Shown here in pieces: positions 7,910-17,871 of a DNA stretch of 41,878 bases (the stretch's first letter is position 1; each line of letters opens with the position of its first letter). This stretch comes from Clostridia bacterium (GTDB taxonomy: Bacteria; Bacillota; Clostridia; Acetivibrionales; STF1-152), in the NCBI GenBank assembly GCA_028280575.1, contig JANQLN010000020.1:1-41878 (forward strand), read 5' to 3'. The notes under the pieces were generated by a model. The model was given only the letters and a program-made list of their open reading frames with translations. It made no database searches and was not told where the DNA came from. Both the position numbers and the translations under genes were made by a program.

Positions 7910-9211
7910 ATGAAAAAACTTTATATTGATTCGCTCTCAATATACAGAAACCTTATTCACGATAATACCATAAGCACTTTACGAAGGCTTCTTGACCTTC
8001 TTGAAAAACCAACTCCGGATATTTCAACGGCAGTAAGCTTGTATAGTACAATTTACAACAGCCTTTTGAAAAAAAATATGAATTTTAAGGAATTTATCTT
8101 AAATAGGGTATTATTTGACGACAATCCTTTTACTCAAATGGCTGAAAGAGGAAGTGCGGCAGAAAGCATCATGAAGGCTGCCGCTTCTGATATTCAGAAC
8201 CTTTACAGCCTTATGTGCCTGGAATCCGGGAATTTAAAGGAAATGATTCTCAATAAGGAAAATCTTGACGAGGGAGAAGATTTAATTGTCATTAATCTTC
8301 CTCCATGGGAAAATATAAAGTCCTGTAAATTTAGCAATAGGGGTATGGATACAATTAATTGCCTCCTGGAATTAAAAAGCGGATACGATGCGGTAGAAAA
8401 GCTTATGAATTTTCACAGGGAAAACGGAAGTGGGATATTTGCCAAATATGATGCCTTTATATGCAAAATGGAAAACGGAAAACCTGTATTGCAGGGTATT
8501 GAAAATCCTGACCCTATAAAACTTTCGGATTTAATCGGATATAAGCCGCAAAAAGAACAGGTTGTTGAAAATACACAATTTTTCCTAAATGGCAGTGCCG
8601 CAAACAACATATTGCTTTATGGCGACAGGGGAACGGGGAAATCATCAACAGTGAAGGCATTGGTCAATGAATACGCTTCACAGGGATTGAGGATATTGGA
8701 GGTTCCAAAGCATTTACTGGTTAAATTCCCCGAAATAACACTAATGATAAGAAGAAGCAGTATGAGATTTATTGTTTTTGTTGACGACCTTGCATTTGAA
8801 GATAACGAAGAAAATTACACCGCACTTAAAGCAGCACTTGAAGGCGGAATAGAATCAAAAGCACCCAACGTTGTAATTTATGCAACTTCAAACAGAAAAC
8901 ACCTGGTAAAGGAAAAATTCAGTGAACGAAAGGGATTACTTTCTTCAAACAAGGATGATGAAATACGTGCTGCCGATACTGTCCAGGAAAAGCTCTCCCT
9001 TGCAGACAGATTTGGTATGACCGTAGTCTTTTCCTCTCCGGGCAAAAAAGAATACCTTGAAATAGTAAAAGGAATTTTAAACAATAGAAAAATCCATATA
9101 AACGAGGAAATATTGGAAAGGCAAGCGCTTCAATGGGAACTGAGATATAACGGCCGATCTCCAAGAACCGCAAGGCAGTTTTCAGACTGGATTTGCAGCA
9201 AAGGCATTTGA
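7910..9211 (+). CDS. DUF815 family AAA+ ATPase
   Basis: A 433-residue cytoplasmic ATPase. Residues 1-200 are helical and family-specific. The phrase LSDLIGYKPQKEQVVENT (about 205-222) leads into the AAA+ core, with Walker A GDRGTGKSS at 238-246 and Walker B FIVFVDDLAF near 285. A sensor-type YATSNR segment follows, and an arginine-rich ending (RSPRTARQFSDW) lies at the C-terminus. These match DUF815, a family of predicted MoxR/ClpX-like remodelling ATPases of unknown substrate. It is transcribed alone from the promoter at 7849-7878 with a GGAGG site. It converges on pgsA with only about 10 bases between stops. Confidence 0.88.
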   Translation: MKKLYIDSLSIYRNLIHDNTISTLRRLLDLLEKPTPDISTAVSLYSTIYNSLLKKNMNFKEFILNRVLFDDNPFTQMAERGSAAESIMKAAASDIQNLYSLMCLESGNLKEMILNKENLDEGEDLIVINLPPWENIKSCKFSNRGMDTINCLLELKSGYDAVEKLMNFHRENGSGIFAKYDAFICKMENGKPVLQGIENPDPIKLSDLIGYKPQKEQVVENTQFFLNGSAANNILLYGDRGTGKSSTVKALVNEYASQGLRILEVPKHLLVKFPEITLMIRRSSMRFIVFVDDLAFEDNEENYTALKAALEGGIESKAPNVVIYATSNRKHLVKEKFSERKGLLSSNKDDEIRAADTVQEKLSLADRFGMTVVFSSPGKKEYLEIVKGILNNRKIHINEEILERQALQWELRYNGRSPRTARQFSDWICSKGI

Positions 9212-9221
9212 CAGGCTTTTT

Positions 9222-9743
9222 TCAGGACTGTTTTTGCCTCTTGCTTGCCATGGCAATATACTCCATAAGATACCTGATAAATGCAAAAAGTGCCGAACCG
9301 ACGGCAAGTATTATAAAGACCATTCCAAAAGGTGCTCTAAGTATCAGCATAATTATGGCAAAATAGAAGATTACGGTAGCCATTTTTCCATACCAGTTTG
9401 CACTTACAACCTGGCTTCTTGTTTTATAAACTACAATACTGCCGATACCCATCAAGATTTCCTTTATTACAATAATTATAATAACAAATATAGGAATTCT
9501 TCCTTGAAAGGTGAGTGCGGTAAGGGCTGTAATGGTCATTAATTTATCTGCCAGCGGGTCGGCAAGCTTTCCCCATGAAGTTATCATATTGTATTTCCTG
9601 GCTATATATCCGTCAAGAACGTCGGTAAATCCTGCTATTATGAAAATCAAAGCAGCAATAACAAAGCTTTCATTAATCATAAAATATCCGAAAACAGGAA
9701 TAAGAAATAGCCTTATCAAGGTTATTATATTTGGAATGTTCAC
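9222..9743 (-). CDS. pgsA: CDP-diacylglycerol--glycerol-3-phosphate 3-phosphatidyltransferase
   Basis: Makes phosphatidylglycerol-phosphate from CDP-diacylglycerol and glycerol-3-phosphate, at the membrane. The CDP-alcohol phosphotransferase signature D-x2-D-G-x2-A-R-x8-G-x3-D-x3-D is complete from Asp41 to Asp66. Four to six hydrophobic segments span the 173 residues, a usual length. The start is GTG at 9743 with a GAGAGGGTG site upstream. It opens with NIPNIITLIRL, typical of PgsA. A paralogue for another head group is possible but the opening favours PgsA. Confidence 0.93.
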   Translation of the reverse strand: MNIPNIITLIRLFLIPVFGYFMINESFVIAALIFIIAGFTDVLDGYIARKYNMITSWGKLADPLADKLMTITALTALTFQGRIPIFVIIIIVIKEILMGIGSIVVYKTRSQVVSANWYGKMATVIFYFAIIMLILRAPFGMVFIILAVGSALFAFIRYLMEYIAMASKRQKQS

Positions 9744-9877
9744 TTTACCAACACCCTCTCCGTATCATTTAAACATCCTGTGAAAATTGTACTATAAATC
9801 AAGCAAAATTCATAATATTTCTCACATCAGTTTATCTCAAAATGCTTAGGCACCAAATAAGCGGCGAAACAGAGCCT

Positions 9878-10291
9878 TCACATTAACCCAATAAACAACT
9901 CATAAAGCCCAGGCTCGGCTTTTTTAAGATTAACAGGCTTTAAGTTTTTATTGGTCCACGCATGGGATGTCTCCCCCTCTGTAATGACCTTTCCATCTCC
10001 ATTTTTACTAACTTCATATCCAAAAATGATTCTTACGGCTGCAATATCCTTTATAAAAGTTTCAACAATAATTTTGTCCTCATATTTGGAAAAGCCCTTA
10101 TATATACACTGTAAACTTATAAGAGGCAGGAGCAGTCCTCTTTCTTCTATTTCACTGTAAGACATACCTGCAATTTTAATAAATTCTGTTCTGCCTGCTT
10201 CAAACCAGACCGGATATACGGAATGGTGCACAATACCCATCTGGTCCGTTTCAGCATACCTTACAATAAATTCAGTCTTTGATGTCAACAT
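9878..10291 (-). CDS. acyl-CoA thioesterase, YbgC/4HBT hot-dog family
   Basis: A 137-residue hot-dog fold enzyme that hydrolyses acyl-CoA thioesters in the cytoplasm. The active-site segment YAETDQMGIVHHSVYPVWFE lies at residues 12-31, with the catalytic Asp16 of the YbgC / 4-hydroxybenzoyl-CoA thioesterase group, followed by a helix containing R-x-E-F. GGGGG lies close ahead of the ATG at 10291. It lies downstream of pfkA on the same strand, with an imperfect hairpin between. The physiological acyl-CoA is not evident. Confidence 0.88.
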   Translation of the reverse strand: MLTSKTEFIVRYAETDQMGIVHHSVYPVWFEAGRTEFIKIAGMSYSEIEERGLLLPLISLQCIYKGFSKYEDKIIVETFIKDIAAVRIIFGYEVSKNGDGKVITEGETSHAWTNKNLKPVNLKKAEPGLYELFIGLM

Positions 10292-10404
10292 AATACCCCC
10301 GGATCAATAGCCTTAAAGCGGCAATTTGCTTATGCCGTGATTTTTTTACCGGAACATACTGAATTAATTAGTACGAGCTTAAAACCGGTACAGCACAAAT
10401 TGCT

Positions 10405-11376
10405 TTATAGTGCAAGAATCTTGCTTATCTCTATAATTTCATCTTCAATGGTCTTTTTCATGCTCAGTGCTTCATCAATGTCAAAATCCACAATTTTTTC
10501 TTCCTTAAAGCATACAACTCTATTTATTATGCCGTCATTTAAAAGCTCAACGGCTTTAACTCCCATTATGCTGGACATAACTCTGTCCCTTACCGTTGGG
10601 CTTCCTCCGCGCTGCAAATGGCCAAGTATTGTAGCTCTGCTGCCAAGCCCTGTCCTCTTCTCTATATCTTTCGCCAATTCTATTGCTCCGCCGACACCTT
10701 CCGCAACTATAACAATATAATTCTTTTTTCCCCTGTTTCTGCCTTCAATAATAGGTTTTATAACATCTGAATCCATATCAAAGGATTTTTCAGGAAGAAG
10801 GACAACTTCAGCGCCCCCGGAAATCCCAACATTAAGTGCTATATATCCTGCGTTCCTTCCCATTACTTCCACAACACTGCACCTTTCATGAGAATAAGCG
10901 GTATCCCTTATTTTGTCAATAGCATCCTGTACGGTATTCAATGCCGTATCATAACCAATGGTATAATCCGTACAGGCAATATCATTGTCAATTGTACCAG
11001 GCAGTCCTATTACAGGCATACCAAGCTTGCTGATTTCCCTGGCTCCCATGTAAGAACCGTCGCCACCGATAACTACAACAGCATCAAGGCTAAAAACCCT
11101 AGCCATGGACATTGCCTTTTCCATCCCTTCCTGGGTAGTGAACTCAGGGCACCTGACTGTTTGAAGGATAGTTCCTCCCCTATGTATTATATCGGATACG
11201 GACCTTAGATTCATTTCATGCATGTCGCCCGTAATCAAACCCGTATAGCCTCTTCTTATTCCCATTACTTTCATACCATAATGTATTCCTGCCCTTACAA
11301 CAGCCCTAATTGCTCCATTCATACCCGGAGCATCCCCTCCGCTTGTCAATACACCAATTGTTTTTATTTTCCTCAT
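10405..11376 (-). CDS. pfkA: ATP-dependent 6-phosphofructokinase
   Basis: Phosphorylates fructose-6-phosphate to the 1,6-bisphosphate in glycolysis. Ligand motifs are all visible: TSGGDAPGMN at 11-20, GGDGSYMGA at 104-112 (Gly in the fourth position, as in ATP-using rather than PPi-using enzymes), and the catalytic PGTIDNDI at 126-133. MGRNAGYIAL and HLQRGGSPT follow. At 323 residues it is the standard bacterial allosteric form. A GGAGGT site lies 7 nt before the ATG. It is separated from the upstream dnaE-mtrB cluster by a terminator and about 290 bases, so it probably has its own promoter. No clear promoter could be picked there. Confidence 0.97.
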   Translation of the reverse strand: MRKIKTIGVLTSGGDAPGMNGAIRAVVRAGIHYGMKVMGIRRGYTGLITGDMHEMNLRSVSDIIHRGGTILQTVRCPEFTTQEGMEKAMSMARVFSLDAVVVIGGDGSYMGAREISKLGMPVIGLPGTIDNDIACTDYTIGYDTALNTVQDAIDKIRDTAYSHERCSVVEVMGRNAGYIALNVGISGGAEVVLLPEKSFDMDSDVIKPIIEGRNRGKKNYIVIVAEGVGGAIELAKDIEKRTGLGSRATILGHLQRGGSPTVRDRVMSSIMGVKAVELLNDGIINRVVCFKEEKIVDFDIDEALSMKKTIEDEIIEISKILAL

Positions 11377-11637
11377 ATTGATGACCTCCTGGTCCGTAGG
11401 TTGTTTTTATGTTTTTTAGTAATTCAAATGCCGCTATAATAAATAATGCGGCCTTTAAACCTATTCATAATTTTCAAAATCATTTATAAAAAATACAAAA
11501 ATAATATGGAGCGTCTTTAATTCTTGCAATACGACTTTTAAAAGCTTTTAGCCATATTCTATAGAATTACATCCGGATTGTCTTCCAATCTTAAATTTCC
11601 ATGGGTATTTTTAGTTACGGTAATATTATAAATATAA

Positions 11638-11660
11638 TTCCCGTGTAATAAACACGGGAA
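11638..11660 (-). terminator. terminator after the dnaE-mtrB-DUF2007 cluster
   Basis: TTCCCGTGT pairs with ACACGGGAA over nine perfect base pairs around a 5-nt loop, four bases beyond the stop at 11665. The following bases on the minus strand are AT-rich but not a pure T run. The rest of 11377-11637 is AT-rich with a short GCCGC/GCGGC inverted repeat and no gene. Confidence 0.65.
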
Positions 11661-11664
11661 GAAA

Positions 11665-11862
11665 CTAAAATCCCTTTTCAATAATTACACTGTGAGCTTC
11701 TTCAACTTCAGATTCCGGAACCAATATTTCAAAGTAACTGTTATCACTGTCTTTTTTCCTGCTAACCGGGCATTGTTTAACCAGAATTCCCTGATCGTTG
11801 AGACATTGCTCCAGCTTAACTGCAATATCTTTATTCTGCGCCATATAAACCACTGTCCACAT
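11665..11862 (-). CDS. DUF2007-like small protein
   Basis: A 65-residue cytoplasmic protein beginning MWTVVYMAQNKDIAVKLEQ and ending in a VPESEVEEAHSVI segment. This beta-alpha-beta pattern, with an end reading (I/V)PxxxxxEAxxII, matches the DUF2007 putative signal-transducing family. Close clostridial homologues are, I believe, sometimes mislabelled glutamate decarboxylase; no PLP-enzyme features exist here. The ATG at 11862 follows AAAGGGCGG. A longer form from 11889 would overlap mtrB by 8 bases and lacks a site. Function unknown. Confidence 0.75.
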   Translation of the reverse strand: MWTVVYMAQNKDIAVKLEQCLNDQGILVKQCPVSRKKDSDNSYFEILVPESEVEEAHSVIIEKGF

Positions 11863-11881
11863 TAAAATCCGCCCTTTCAAA

Positions 11882-12115
11882 TTACTCACCAGAATATATC
11901 TCTCCGTGTCGACAGATTATCCTTGCTTTACCTCTAATTTTAACGGCTGAAGTATTTTCGGTAAATTGTGCAAGGAGAACTTCTCCTTTGTCCAGTTTCT
12001 CAGTATGATGGAATCTTGTATCTCTTCCTCTTGTTAAACCTATTATATTAACGCCACTTTCCTGTGCTTTTATAACTATAAAGTCGCCACTGATTTTGTC
12101 ATTTTCATTTTCCAA
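11882..12115 (-). CDS. mtrB: trp RNA-binding attenuation protein (TRAP)
   Basis: An RNA-binding regulator that, loaded with tryptophan, forms an 11-subunit ring wrapping (G/U)AG-repeat RNA. The match to Bacillus MtrB is close across the whole chain: [48 protein letters not shown]. Counting from the GTG at 12124, the tryptophan-pocket threonines (31, 36) and the RNA-contacting Lys43, Lys62 and Arg64 (Bacillus K37, K56, R58) are kept. I prefer the TTG at 12115 (77 residues) because GGGGTGAT sits at ideal distance. It lies 44 bases after dnaE rather than beside folE (mtrA), its Bacillus partner. No (G/U)AG array was seen by eye in nearby leaders. Confidence 0.93.
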   Translation of the reverse strand: MENENDKISGDFIVIKAQESGVNIIGLTRGRDTRFHHTEKLDKGEVLLAQFTENTSAVKIRGKARIICRHGEIYSGE

Positions 12116-12158
12116 ATAAATCACCCCGACATAACTATATATTATTTTATTCCAAAAA

Positions 12159-15100
12159 TCAATATCTTCCTGAATCTATGGGAGCCAAATCATGGGAGGA
12201 GGCTTTGCTGTCAGGATTCTTGGATGAACGGATTACTACATTATCCTCTCCCAGCCTTTCTTTGAGTTCATCAAATAAATCCTTGCTCGATTCATCTACC
12301 CAAAATTCATTTTCAAGCAATCTGTATTTTTTACTGGAGCTGCTATAAAGGCAGACAGGCATATTTCCATGGAATAATCTCATTAATGACTTTAAAGAGC
12401 TTACAAATTCAGCCTTTTCATTACCGCTTAACCTGACATAAAGCCTTTTTTTTATATTATTTTTTTTACCCAACGGTGATACCGTATTACATATAACCTT
12501 TGGATCTTCCTCTTCTTTGATGCTTATCCTCCCCCCTATCAATACTATATTCTCTTCGACCAGCAATTCGGAATACCTTTTAAGTACCGTAGGAAAAACT
12601 ATAATCTCAATGGCACCGTAAAGGTCCTCTATCTCTATAAATGCCATCAGGTTGTCACTTTTCGTAGTTTTAACTTTCTTACCGTTAATTATTCCGCCAA
12701 CCTTTACTTCCATTCCGTCTGCCAGGGGTAAATGTCCTTCCATCTCAATCAAATCAAGCTTTAAGTCTTTGCTGAAAAGAGTAACATCCCTGCTTATTGC
12801 CTTCTCATATTGCTTGAGCGGATGTCCCGAAAGATAAAGTCCCAGCATCTCTTTTTCCATTGATAATAACCTGCCGGCCGGAAACTCCTCGATATCAGGA
12901 TATGCATTTTCTTTCAAATCTGTTTCTTCCTGCAAAATATTTATGTCAAACAGATTCATTTGTCCCTCGACATTTCGCTTTTTTTCTTGCAAAATTGAAT
13001 CAATAGTACTTTCATATACTGCCATCAATACTGCCCTGTATATTCCAAGGGAGTCAAAAGCTCCCGACTTTATAAGGCTTTCAATACATCTTTTATTGGC
13101 TTGAGCCGCACCCACCCTTTGGCAAAAATCCTGAAAATCGGTGAATTTACCATTTGCCTGTCTCTCTTTGATTATTTCATGAACAGCATTAACACCTACA
13201 TTTTTGACCGCAACCAGCCCAAATCTGATTTTTTTATTTACTACGGTAAATCCCACATGGCTCTCATTTACATCAGGCGGCAGGACATCAATATTCATTA
13301 GCCTGCAATCATGCACATAATATGAAACCTTATCACTGCTTCCTAAAAAACTATTAAGCAGTGAAGCCATAAATTCTACAGGATAATAATATTTAAGCCA
13401 CCCCGTCTGATAAGCTATAACCGCATATGCCGCAGCATGGGATTTATTAAAAGCATAACTGGCAAAATCCATCATCTGGTCAAAAATGGAATTTGCCGTT
13501 TTATTATCAATCCCGTTTTTCATCGCACCATTCAGAAAATTATGCCTTTCCTGCTCCATAACACTTGCTTTTTTCTTGGACATTGCTCTCCTGACCAGGT
13601 CGGACCTACCCATTGAATACCCGGCAAGCTCCCTGAATATTTGCATGACCTGTTCCTGATATACCATACATCCGTACGTTACATCAAGTATGTTTTCCAG
13701 TAATGGATGTACATATCTAATTCCTGAAGGATTTTTTTTATACTTGATATATTTAGGTATTTCATCCATAGGTCCCGGACGATAAAGGGATATGCCCGCA
13801 ATTATATCTTCAAGGGAATCAGGCTGCAGTTCCTTCATAAATTGTGTCATCCCGGCACTTTCCAATTGGAATATACCGGAAGTTTTACCTTCACCGATTA
13901 ACTTATATACATTATTATCTTCCATATCAAGGCTGTCCATATCAATAGAAAGCTGGTACTTGCTTTTTACGAGGTCTAAAGTGTCTCTTATGACCGTAAG
14001 GGTTCTAAGTCCCAGAAAATCCATCTTTAAAAGCCCTAATTCCTCTAAGGTTACCATGGGAAACTGGGTTGTAATATTTCCTTCATTCTTTTGAAGGGGA
14101 ACATACTCCGTTATAGGCATTTTTGAAATCACTACGCCTGCAGCATGGGTAGATGCATGCCTTGGCATACCTTCAAGCTGTCTGGCCGTATCAATGAGTT
14201 CCTTTACATTATCGTCGGTGCCGTATATTTCCCTGAGTTGAGGGTTAAGCTCCAAGGCCCTTTCTATGTTCATTCCAATCTGGAAAGGAATCATTTTTGC
14301 TATTACATCCACTTCATTATACGGAACTCCCATTGCCCTTCCCACGTCCCTTATGGAAGCTCTTGCCGCCATTGTACCAAAGGTAATAATCTGGGCAACC
14401 TTGTCTTCTCCATATTTTGCTACGACATAATCTATTACTTCCTGTCTTCTTTCATAGCAAAAGTCAATATCAATATCCGGCATGCTGATTCTTTCAGGGT
14501 TTAAAAATCTTTCAAAAATAAGATTGTATTTAAGAGGATCGATGTTTGTAATACCCAAGCAAAATGAAACAAGGCTGCCGGCGGCGGAACCCCTTCCAGG
14601 CCCGACCATTATACCTTTCTCTTTGGCATATCTTATAAAGTCCCATACAATAAGAAAATAATCAATATAACCCATTTGCCGTATTATAGACAATTCTTCT
14701 TCCAATCTTAATAATTCCCTTGCACCTTCATTTAATTTCGTTTTGCCCATTCTAACGCTTAATCCCTCATAGCATATGGTTTTTAGGTATTCGAAGGAAT
14801 CTGTTTCATCAGGTACCTTGAATTGCGGAAGATGCAGGCTGCCAAAATCCAATTCTACATTACATCGTGATGCAATATGTACCGTATTTTTTAAAGAATC
14901 GGGAAAATGTTTGAACATCTCCTGCATTTCCTCAGTTGTCTTTAAATAGAAATCATCCGATGAAAACTTCATCCGGTCTTCATCATCCACAGTTTTTCCC
15001 GTTTGTATGCAAACCAAAACATCATGGGACTTTGCATGCTCCTTAAGCAGATAATGCACGTCATTTGTTGCAACAAGAGGTATTCCTGTCTCTTTTGAAA

Positions 15101-15677
15101 GAGTGACCAGCTGTTGATTAACAAGATTTTGCTCTTCTATGCCGTTAATTTGCAGCTCCAGGTAAAAATTGTTTTCCCCAAATATATCAAGGTATTTAAA
15201 AGCCAATTCCCTGGCTTTGGCATAATTATTTTGAATAATTGCAGCCGGTATATCACCCGACAGGCAAGCGCTTAAAGCAATCAGGCCTTCACTGTACTCA
15301 TTCAAAACTTCAAAATCAATTCTCGGCCTGTAATAGAATCCTTCAATAAATCCGCAGGAGACAATTTTCATAAGATTTTTGTACCCGCAGTTATTCTCGG
15401 CAAGCAAAACAAGATGTCCCTGCTCCGAATCCTTTCCGGGCTCTTTATCAAATCTGGTTCTGCGTGCCGTATAAACTTCACAGCCAAGTATTGGTTTGAT
15501 TCCTTCCTTAACAGCCTGCTTATAAAAATCTATCACGCCATACATTACACCATGGTCCGTAATAGCAACGCTGTCCATCCCAAATTCCCTGACCTTGCAC
15601 ATAAGGTCCTTAATCCTGATGGCACCGTCCAAAAGGCTATACTCAGTATGAAGATGCAGATGTACAAATTCACCCAA
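12159..15677 (-). CDS. dnaE: DNA polymerase III alpha subunit, DnaE type
   Basis: Catalytic subunit of a C-family replicative polymerase, 1172 residues. It opens with a PHP domain ([11 protein letters not shown], then [10 protein letters not shown]). The palm carries [14 protein letters not shown] and the catalytic aspartates in [21 protein letters not shown] and [13 protein letters not shown] follow in the fingers. Toward the C-terminus are a helix-hairpin-helix segment and an OB fold ([11 protein letters not shown]... with [10 protein letters not shown]). In Firmicutes DnaE works beside PolC, laying down the first lagging-strand DNA; PolC is not in this window. The start is TTG at 15677 with AGGGATG about 10 nt ahead; the nearby ATG is out of frame. 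First gene of dnaE-mtrB-DUF2007. Confidence 0.97.
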   Translation of the reverse strand: MGEFVHLHLHTEYSLLDGAIRIKDLMCKVREFGMDSVAITDHGVMYGVIDFYKQAVKEGIKPILGCEVYTARRTRFDKEPGKDSEQGHLVLLAENNCGYKNLMKIVSCGFIEGFYYRPRIDFEVLNEYSEGLIALSACLSGDIPAAIIQNNYAKARELAFKYLDIFGENNFYLELQINGIEEQNLVNQQLVTLSKETGIPLVATNDVHYLLKEHAKSHDVLVCIQTGKTVDDEDRMKFSSDDFYLKTTEEMQEMFKHFPDSLKNTVHIASRCNVELDFGSLHLPQFKVPDETDSFEYLKTICYEGLSVRMGKTKLNEGARELLRLEEELSIIRQMGYIDYFLIVWDFIRYAKEKGIMVGPGRGSAAGSLVSFCLGITNIDPLKYNLIFERFLNPERISMPDIDIDFCYERRQEVIDYVVAKYGEDKVAQIITFGTMAARASIRDVGRAMGVPYNEVDVIAKMIPFQIGMNIERALELNPQLREIYGTDDNVKELIDTARQLEGMPRHASTHAAGVVISKMPITEYVPLQKNEGNITTQFPMVTLEELGLLKMDFLGLRTLTVIRDTLDLVKSKYQLSIDMDSLDMEDNNVYKLIGEGKTSGIFQLESAGMTQFMKELQPDSLEDIIAGISLYRPGPMDEIPKYIKYKKNPSGIRYVHPLLENILDVTYGCMVYQEQVMQIFRELAGYSMGRSDLVRRAMSKKKASVMEQERHNFLNGAMKNGIDNKTANSIFDQMMDFASYAFNKSHAAAYAVIAYQTGWLKYYYPVEFMASLLNSFLGSSDKVSYYVHDCRLMNIDVLPPDVNESHVGFTVVNKKIRFGLVAVKNVGVNAVHEIIKERQANGKFTDFQDFCQRVGAAQANKRCIESLIKSGAFDSLGIYRAVLMAVYESTIDSILQEKKRNVEGQMNLFDINILQEETDLKENAYPDIEEFPAGRLLSMEKEMLGLYLSGHPLKQYEKAISRDVTLFSKDLKLDLIEMEGHLPLADGMEVKVGGIINGKKVKTTKSDNLMAFIEIEDLYGAIEIIVFPTVLKRYSELLVEENIVLIGGRISIKEEEDPKVICNTVSPLGKKNNIKKRLYVRLSGNEKAEFVSSLKSLMRLFHGNMPVCLYSSSSKKYRLLENEFWVDESSKDLFDELKERLGEDNVVIRSSKNPDSKASSHDLAPIDSGRY

Positions 15678-15787
15678 TTATTAATCATCCCTTTTAATTT
15701 TCTTTAAAACATTATAGCACATTGTGATTTTAAAAAACAGATATTAAATACCATATTTAATGCTGGGAAGAGAAACAAAAACTTTCT

Positions 15788-16852
15788 CTATATTTCACAG
15801 GCATCAATGATAAATAAATCATTTGAAAGAGAAAGGTCAACATCGTGATGTGACTTAAGCCTGTTGAAATTCTTATCTAGTACAATCCTGACCAGAGGTT
15901 TTGTGGGCTGTTTATTATTTGCCTTTATTACAACTCCTTTTTCCCTGGAATTAAGTATCACTCCCGACCCCGGCGGATATATCAAAACATACTTGGTAAA
16001 TGCATCAAGTACTCTAAGCTCAAACTGGTCCTTTGCAATAGTCGTCATATACTCAAATACTTCCTGGGGACGTATTTTTTTTCTGTAGACCCTATCGGAG
16101 GTAAGGGCATCATATACATCAACAACTGCAACAATCCTGGCAAACTCATGAATATCCCTGCCCTTTATCCTCAACGGATATCCGCTTCCGTCAAATCTCT
16201 CATGGTGGCTTAAAGCTATTACAGCCGACGCAACACTGACATCCTTGAAATTACTTAACATTTCATACCCATACACCGTGTGCTTCTTTATTTCTTCAAA
16301 TTCATCAACCAAAAGCTGGTCGGGTTTTTTCAATATCTGCTTGGGTACATTCATCTTACCAATATCATGAAGTATTGCACCTATTCCAAGGTCCTTCAGT
16401 TTATCCTTGTCATATCCGAACTCTATACCTACAATAAGTGATAATACACAGACATTAACAGAATGGGCAAAAGTATAGGTATCAAGCGTTTTAATTTCGG
16501 TAAGGCTTGATACAATTTCATCATTTGAAAGAATAAGATTTATAAAACTTTCAACAATTTTTTTAACTCTTTGTATTTCAACGGAGTTAACAAATACATA
16601 ATTTCCCATCATCTGCCTGACTGATGCTCTGGCCTCAGATCTTGTCCTGTCATTCAGCACATGTTTCAATTTAATACTAATCGATATATTCTCTTCAATA
16701 TAAATCTCTTCAATACCAAAATCTTTAAGCATCTCTATTGTGGTGTCCCTTAAAACTACACCTGCACAGAGGAGTACCCTTCCGTCTGCATTAAAAATAG
16801 TTTTTGCAAGCTTTGCTCCAAACTCAACTTTATGTAAAGATACTTTGCGCAT
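15788..16852 (-). CDS. HD-GYP domain protein, predicted cyclic-di-GMP phosphodiesterase
   Basis: A 354-residue soluble protein. Residues 1-120 form an uncharacterised N-terminal domain. The HD-GYP domain covers about 120-285: metal-binding LHDIGKMNVP at 161-170, HHERFDGSGYP at 216-226 (the GYP motif) and DVYDALTSDRVYR near 245-257. Such enzymes hydrolyse cyclic di-GMP. The last 70 residues form a beta-rich tail. No membrane segment or receiver domain is seen, so the input signal is unknown. A TTAGGAGG site precedes the ATG at 16852. Upstream DNA holds an 8-bp inverted repeat (16920-16955). Confidence 0.9.
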   Translation of the reverse strand: MRKVSLHKVEFGAKLAKTIFNADGRVLLCAGVVLRDTTIEMLKDFGIEEIYIEENISISIKLKHVLNDRTRSEARASVRQMMGNYVFVNSVEIQRVKKIVESFINLILSNDEIVSSLTEIKTLDTYTFAHSVNVCVLSLIVGIEFGYDKDKLKDLGIGAILHDIGKMNVPKQILKKPDQLLVDEFEEIKKHTVYGYEMLSNFKDVSVASAVIALSHHERFDGSGYPLRIKGRDIHEFARIVAVVDVYDALTSDRVYRKKIRPQEVFEYMTTIAKDQFELRVLDAFTKYVLIYPPGSGVILNSREKGVVIKANNKQPTKPLVRIVLDKNFNRLKSHHDVDLSLSNDLFIIDACEI

Positions 16853-17236
16853 CTAATCCTCCTAATAAAGATTTGGGTATGTAAACCCGTCCACTTTAAT
16901 TTTTCGTTAGTAGTAAAATCATACTATCAATCAAATTATTCGACACAATAGTATGCAATCCTCTAATTTTTATTATCTTTTTGCTATTTTATTTATCATT
17001 TTACCATATTTTGTACTTCTTTTCCACGTTAAAAGTAAAAAAATGAAAACAATATACTACAACTTACAATATCAGGAAATGTAAGGGAAATAAAGCTTGG
17101 GTTTGGGCTTATGTGATAAAATAAGCTTATGTATTATAATCAAAAAGAGCATTTTGCTTATAGTTATTTATTTTTTAAAAGGAGTATATAAAATTTAACT
17201 GTTCAAGGCATAAATCGCTTAAAAGGAAGGTCTGAA
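16853..17236. other. 384-bp divergent intergenic region
   Basis: It lies between the HD-GYP gene (minus) and the cysteine-rich protein gene (plus). It holds an 8-bp inverted repeat (CATACTAT/ATAGTATG, arms 16920-16927 and 16948-16955) and a small GCTTAT/ATAAGC hairpin (17107-17126). A TATAAT at 17135-17140 has no convincing -35. No ORF with a ribosome binding site other than the flanking genes was seen. Confidence 0.5.
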
Positions 17237-17857
17237 ATGTTTAAAGTTACACACTTTTTGGAAATACCGGCTGATTTTTTTAAATCCTTCAAATGTAAGA
17301 TTAAAGTAAATAGTGCAAATTGTTTAAATATAATTTGTACAGATAGTGATAGAATCTATAGAAAAAAATTTCGCGAATGCTTGTTGCCTGAGCTTTACAA
17401 AAATCATGCAGCAGCTGATTTTCATTCTTGTGCTTTCTGTATTAATTTGAAAAAAGCTCACTGCCACAAGCACTGCTTCAACTGCTCTAAGGAAATGTAC
17501 CAGGACTGCGGCAGGCTTCTTCCCGGAATAATACCTGTTAAAAACCATAATTTAAATAATACTCCCTGGCTTTTCAGGCCTGCATGTATTAATTTTCAAA
17601 GGCTGGAAATCCACAGCTACATAAAGCATATGGTTAACGGCAGTCCACAGGTTGCCACAAATAATCTTGAAATTCTGGAGGGATTATTTTTTGGCATATC
17701 AAACGGCAGCAAACCGTGCCATATTTGTGCATCTGTCCATATGAAAATCTTTGACGAATGCTCAAGCCGCAACAGGCAGTTTAAACAAACTGAAACTCCC
17801 TGTACCAAAGCATTTGAGTCTATAAAAAATGCCTACGGGTCAAACGCGGCAGAATAA
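17237..17857 (+). CDS. unknown cysteine-rich protein
   Basis: A 206-residue protein with an AAGGAAGG ribosome binding site at good distance from the ATG. It has 15 cysteines and many histidines, including CAFC at 65-68, a Cys76/His77/His79/Cys80/Cys83 cluster, and CHIC at 161-164. The density of CxxC pairs suggests a zinc or iron-sulfur protein. There is no signal peptide or membrane segment. It is the only plus-strand gene between HD-GYP and the phosphohexomutase, and converges on the latter with 14 bases between stops. I recognise no family. The clean ribosome binding site and absence of a competing ORF argue that it is real. Confidence 0.7.
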   Translation: MFKVTHFLEIPADFFKSFKCKIKVNSANCLNIICTDSDRIYRKKFRECLLPELYKNHAAADFHSCAFCINLKKAHCHKHCFNCSKEMYQDCGRLLPGIIPVKNHNLNNTPWLFRPACINFQRLEIHSYIKHMVNGSPQVATNNLEILEGLFFGISNGSKPCHICASVHMKIFDECSSRNRQFKQTETPCTKAFESIKNAYGSNAAE

Positions 17858-17871
17858 TCTGTTAAAAGCTT

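Noticed and set aside
10318-10345. Terminator after pfkA
   Set aside because: A short CGGCA/TGCCG hairpin exists, but its T run lies on the wrong side for pfkA, so it is not called.
11377-12158. TRAP-binding (G/U)AG arrays near mtrB
   Set aside because: No run of regularly spaced GAG/TAG triplets was found by eye on the transcribed strand.
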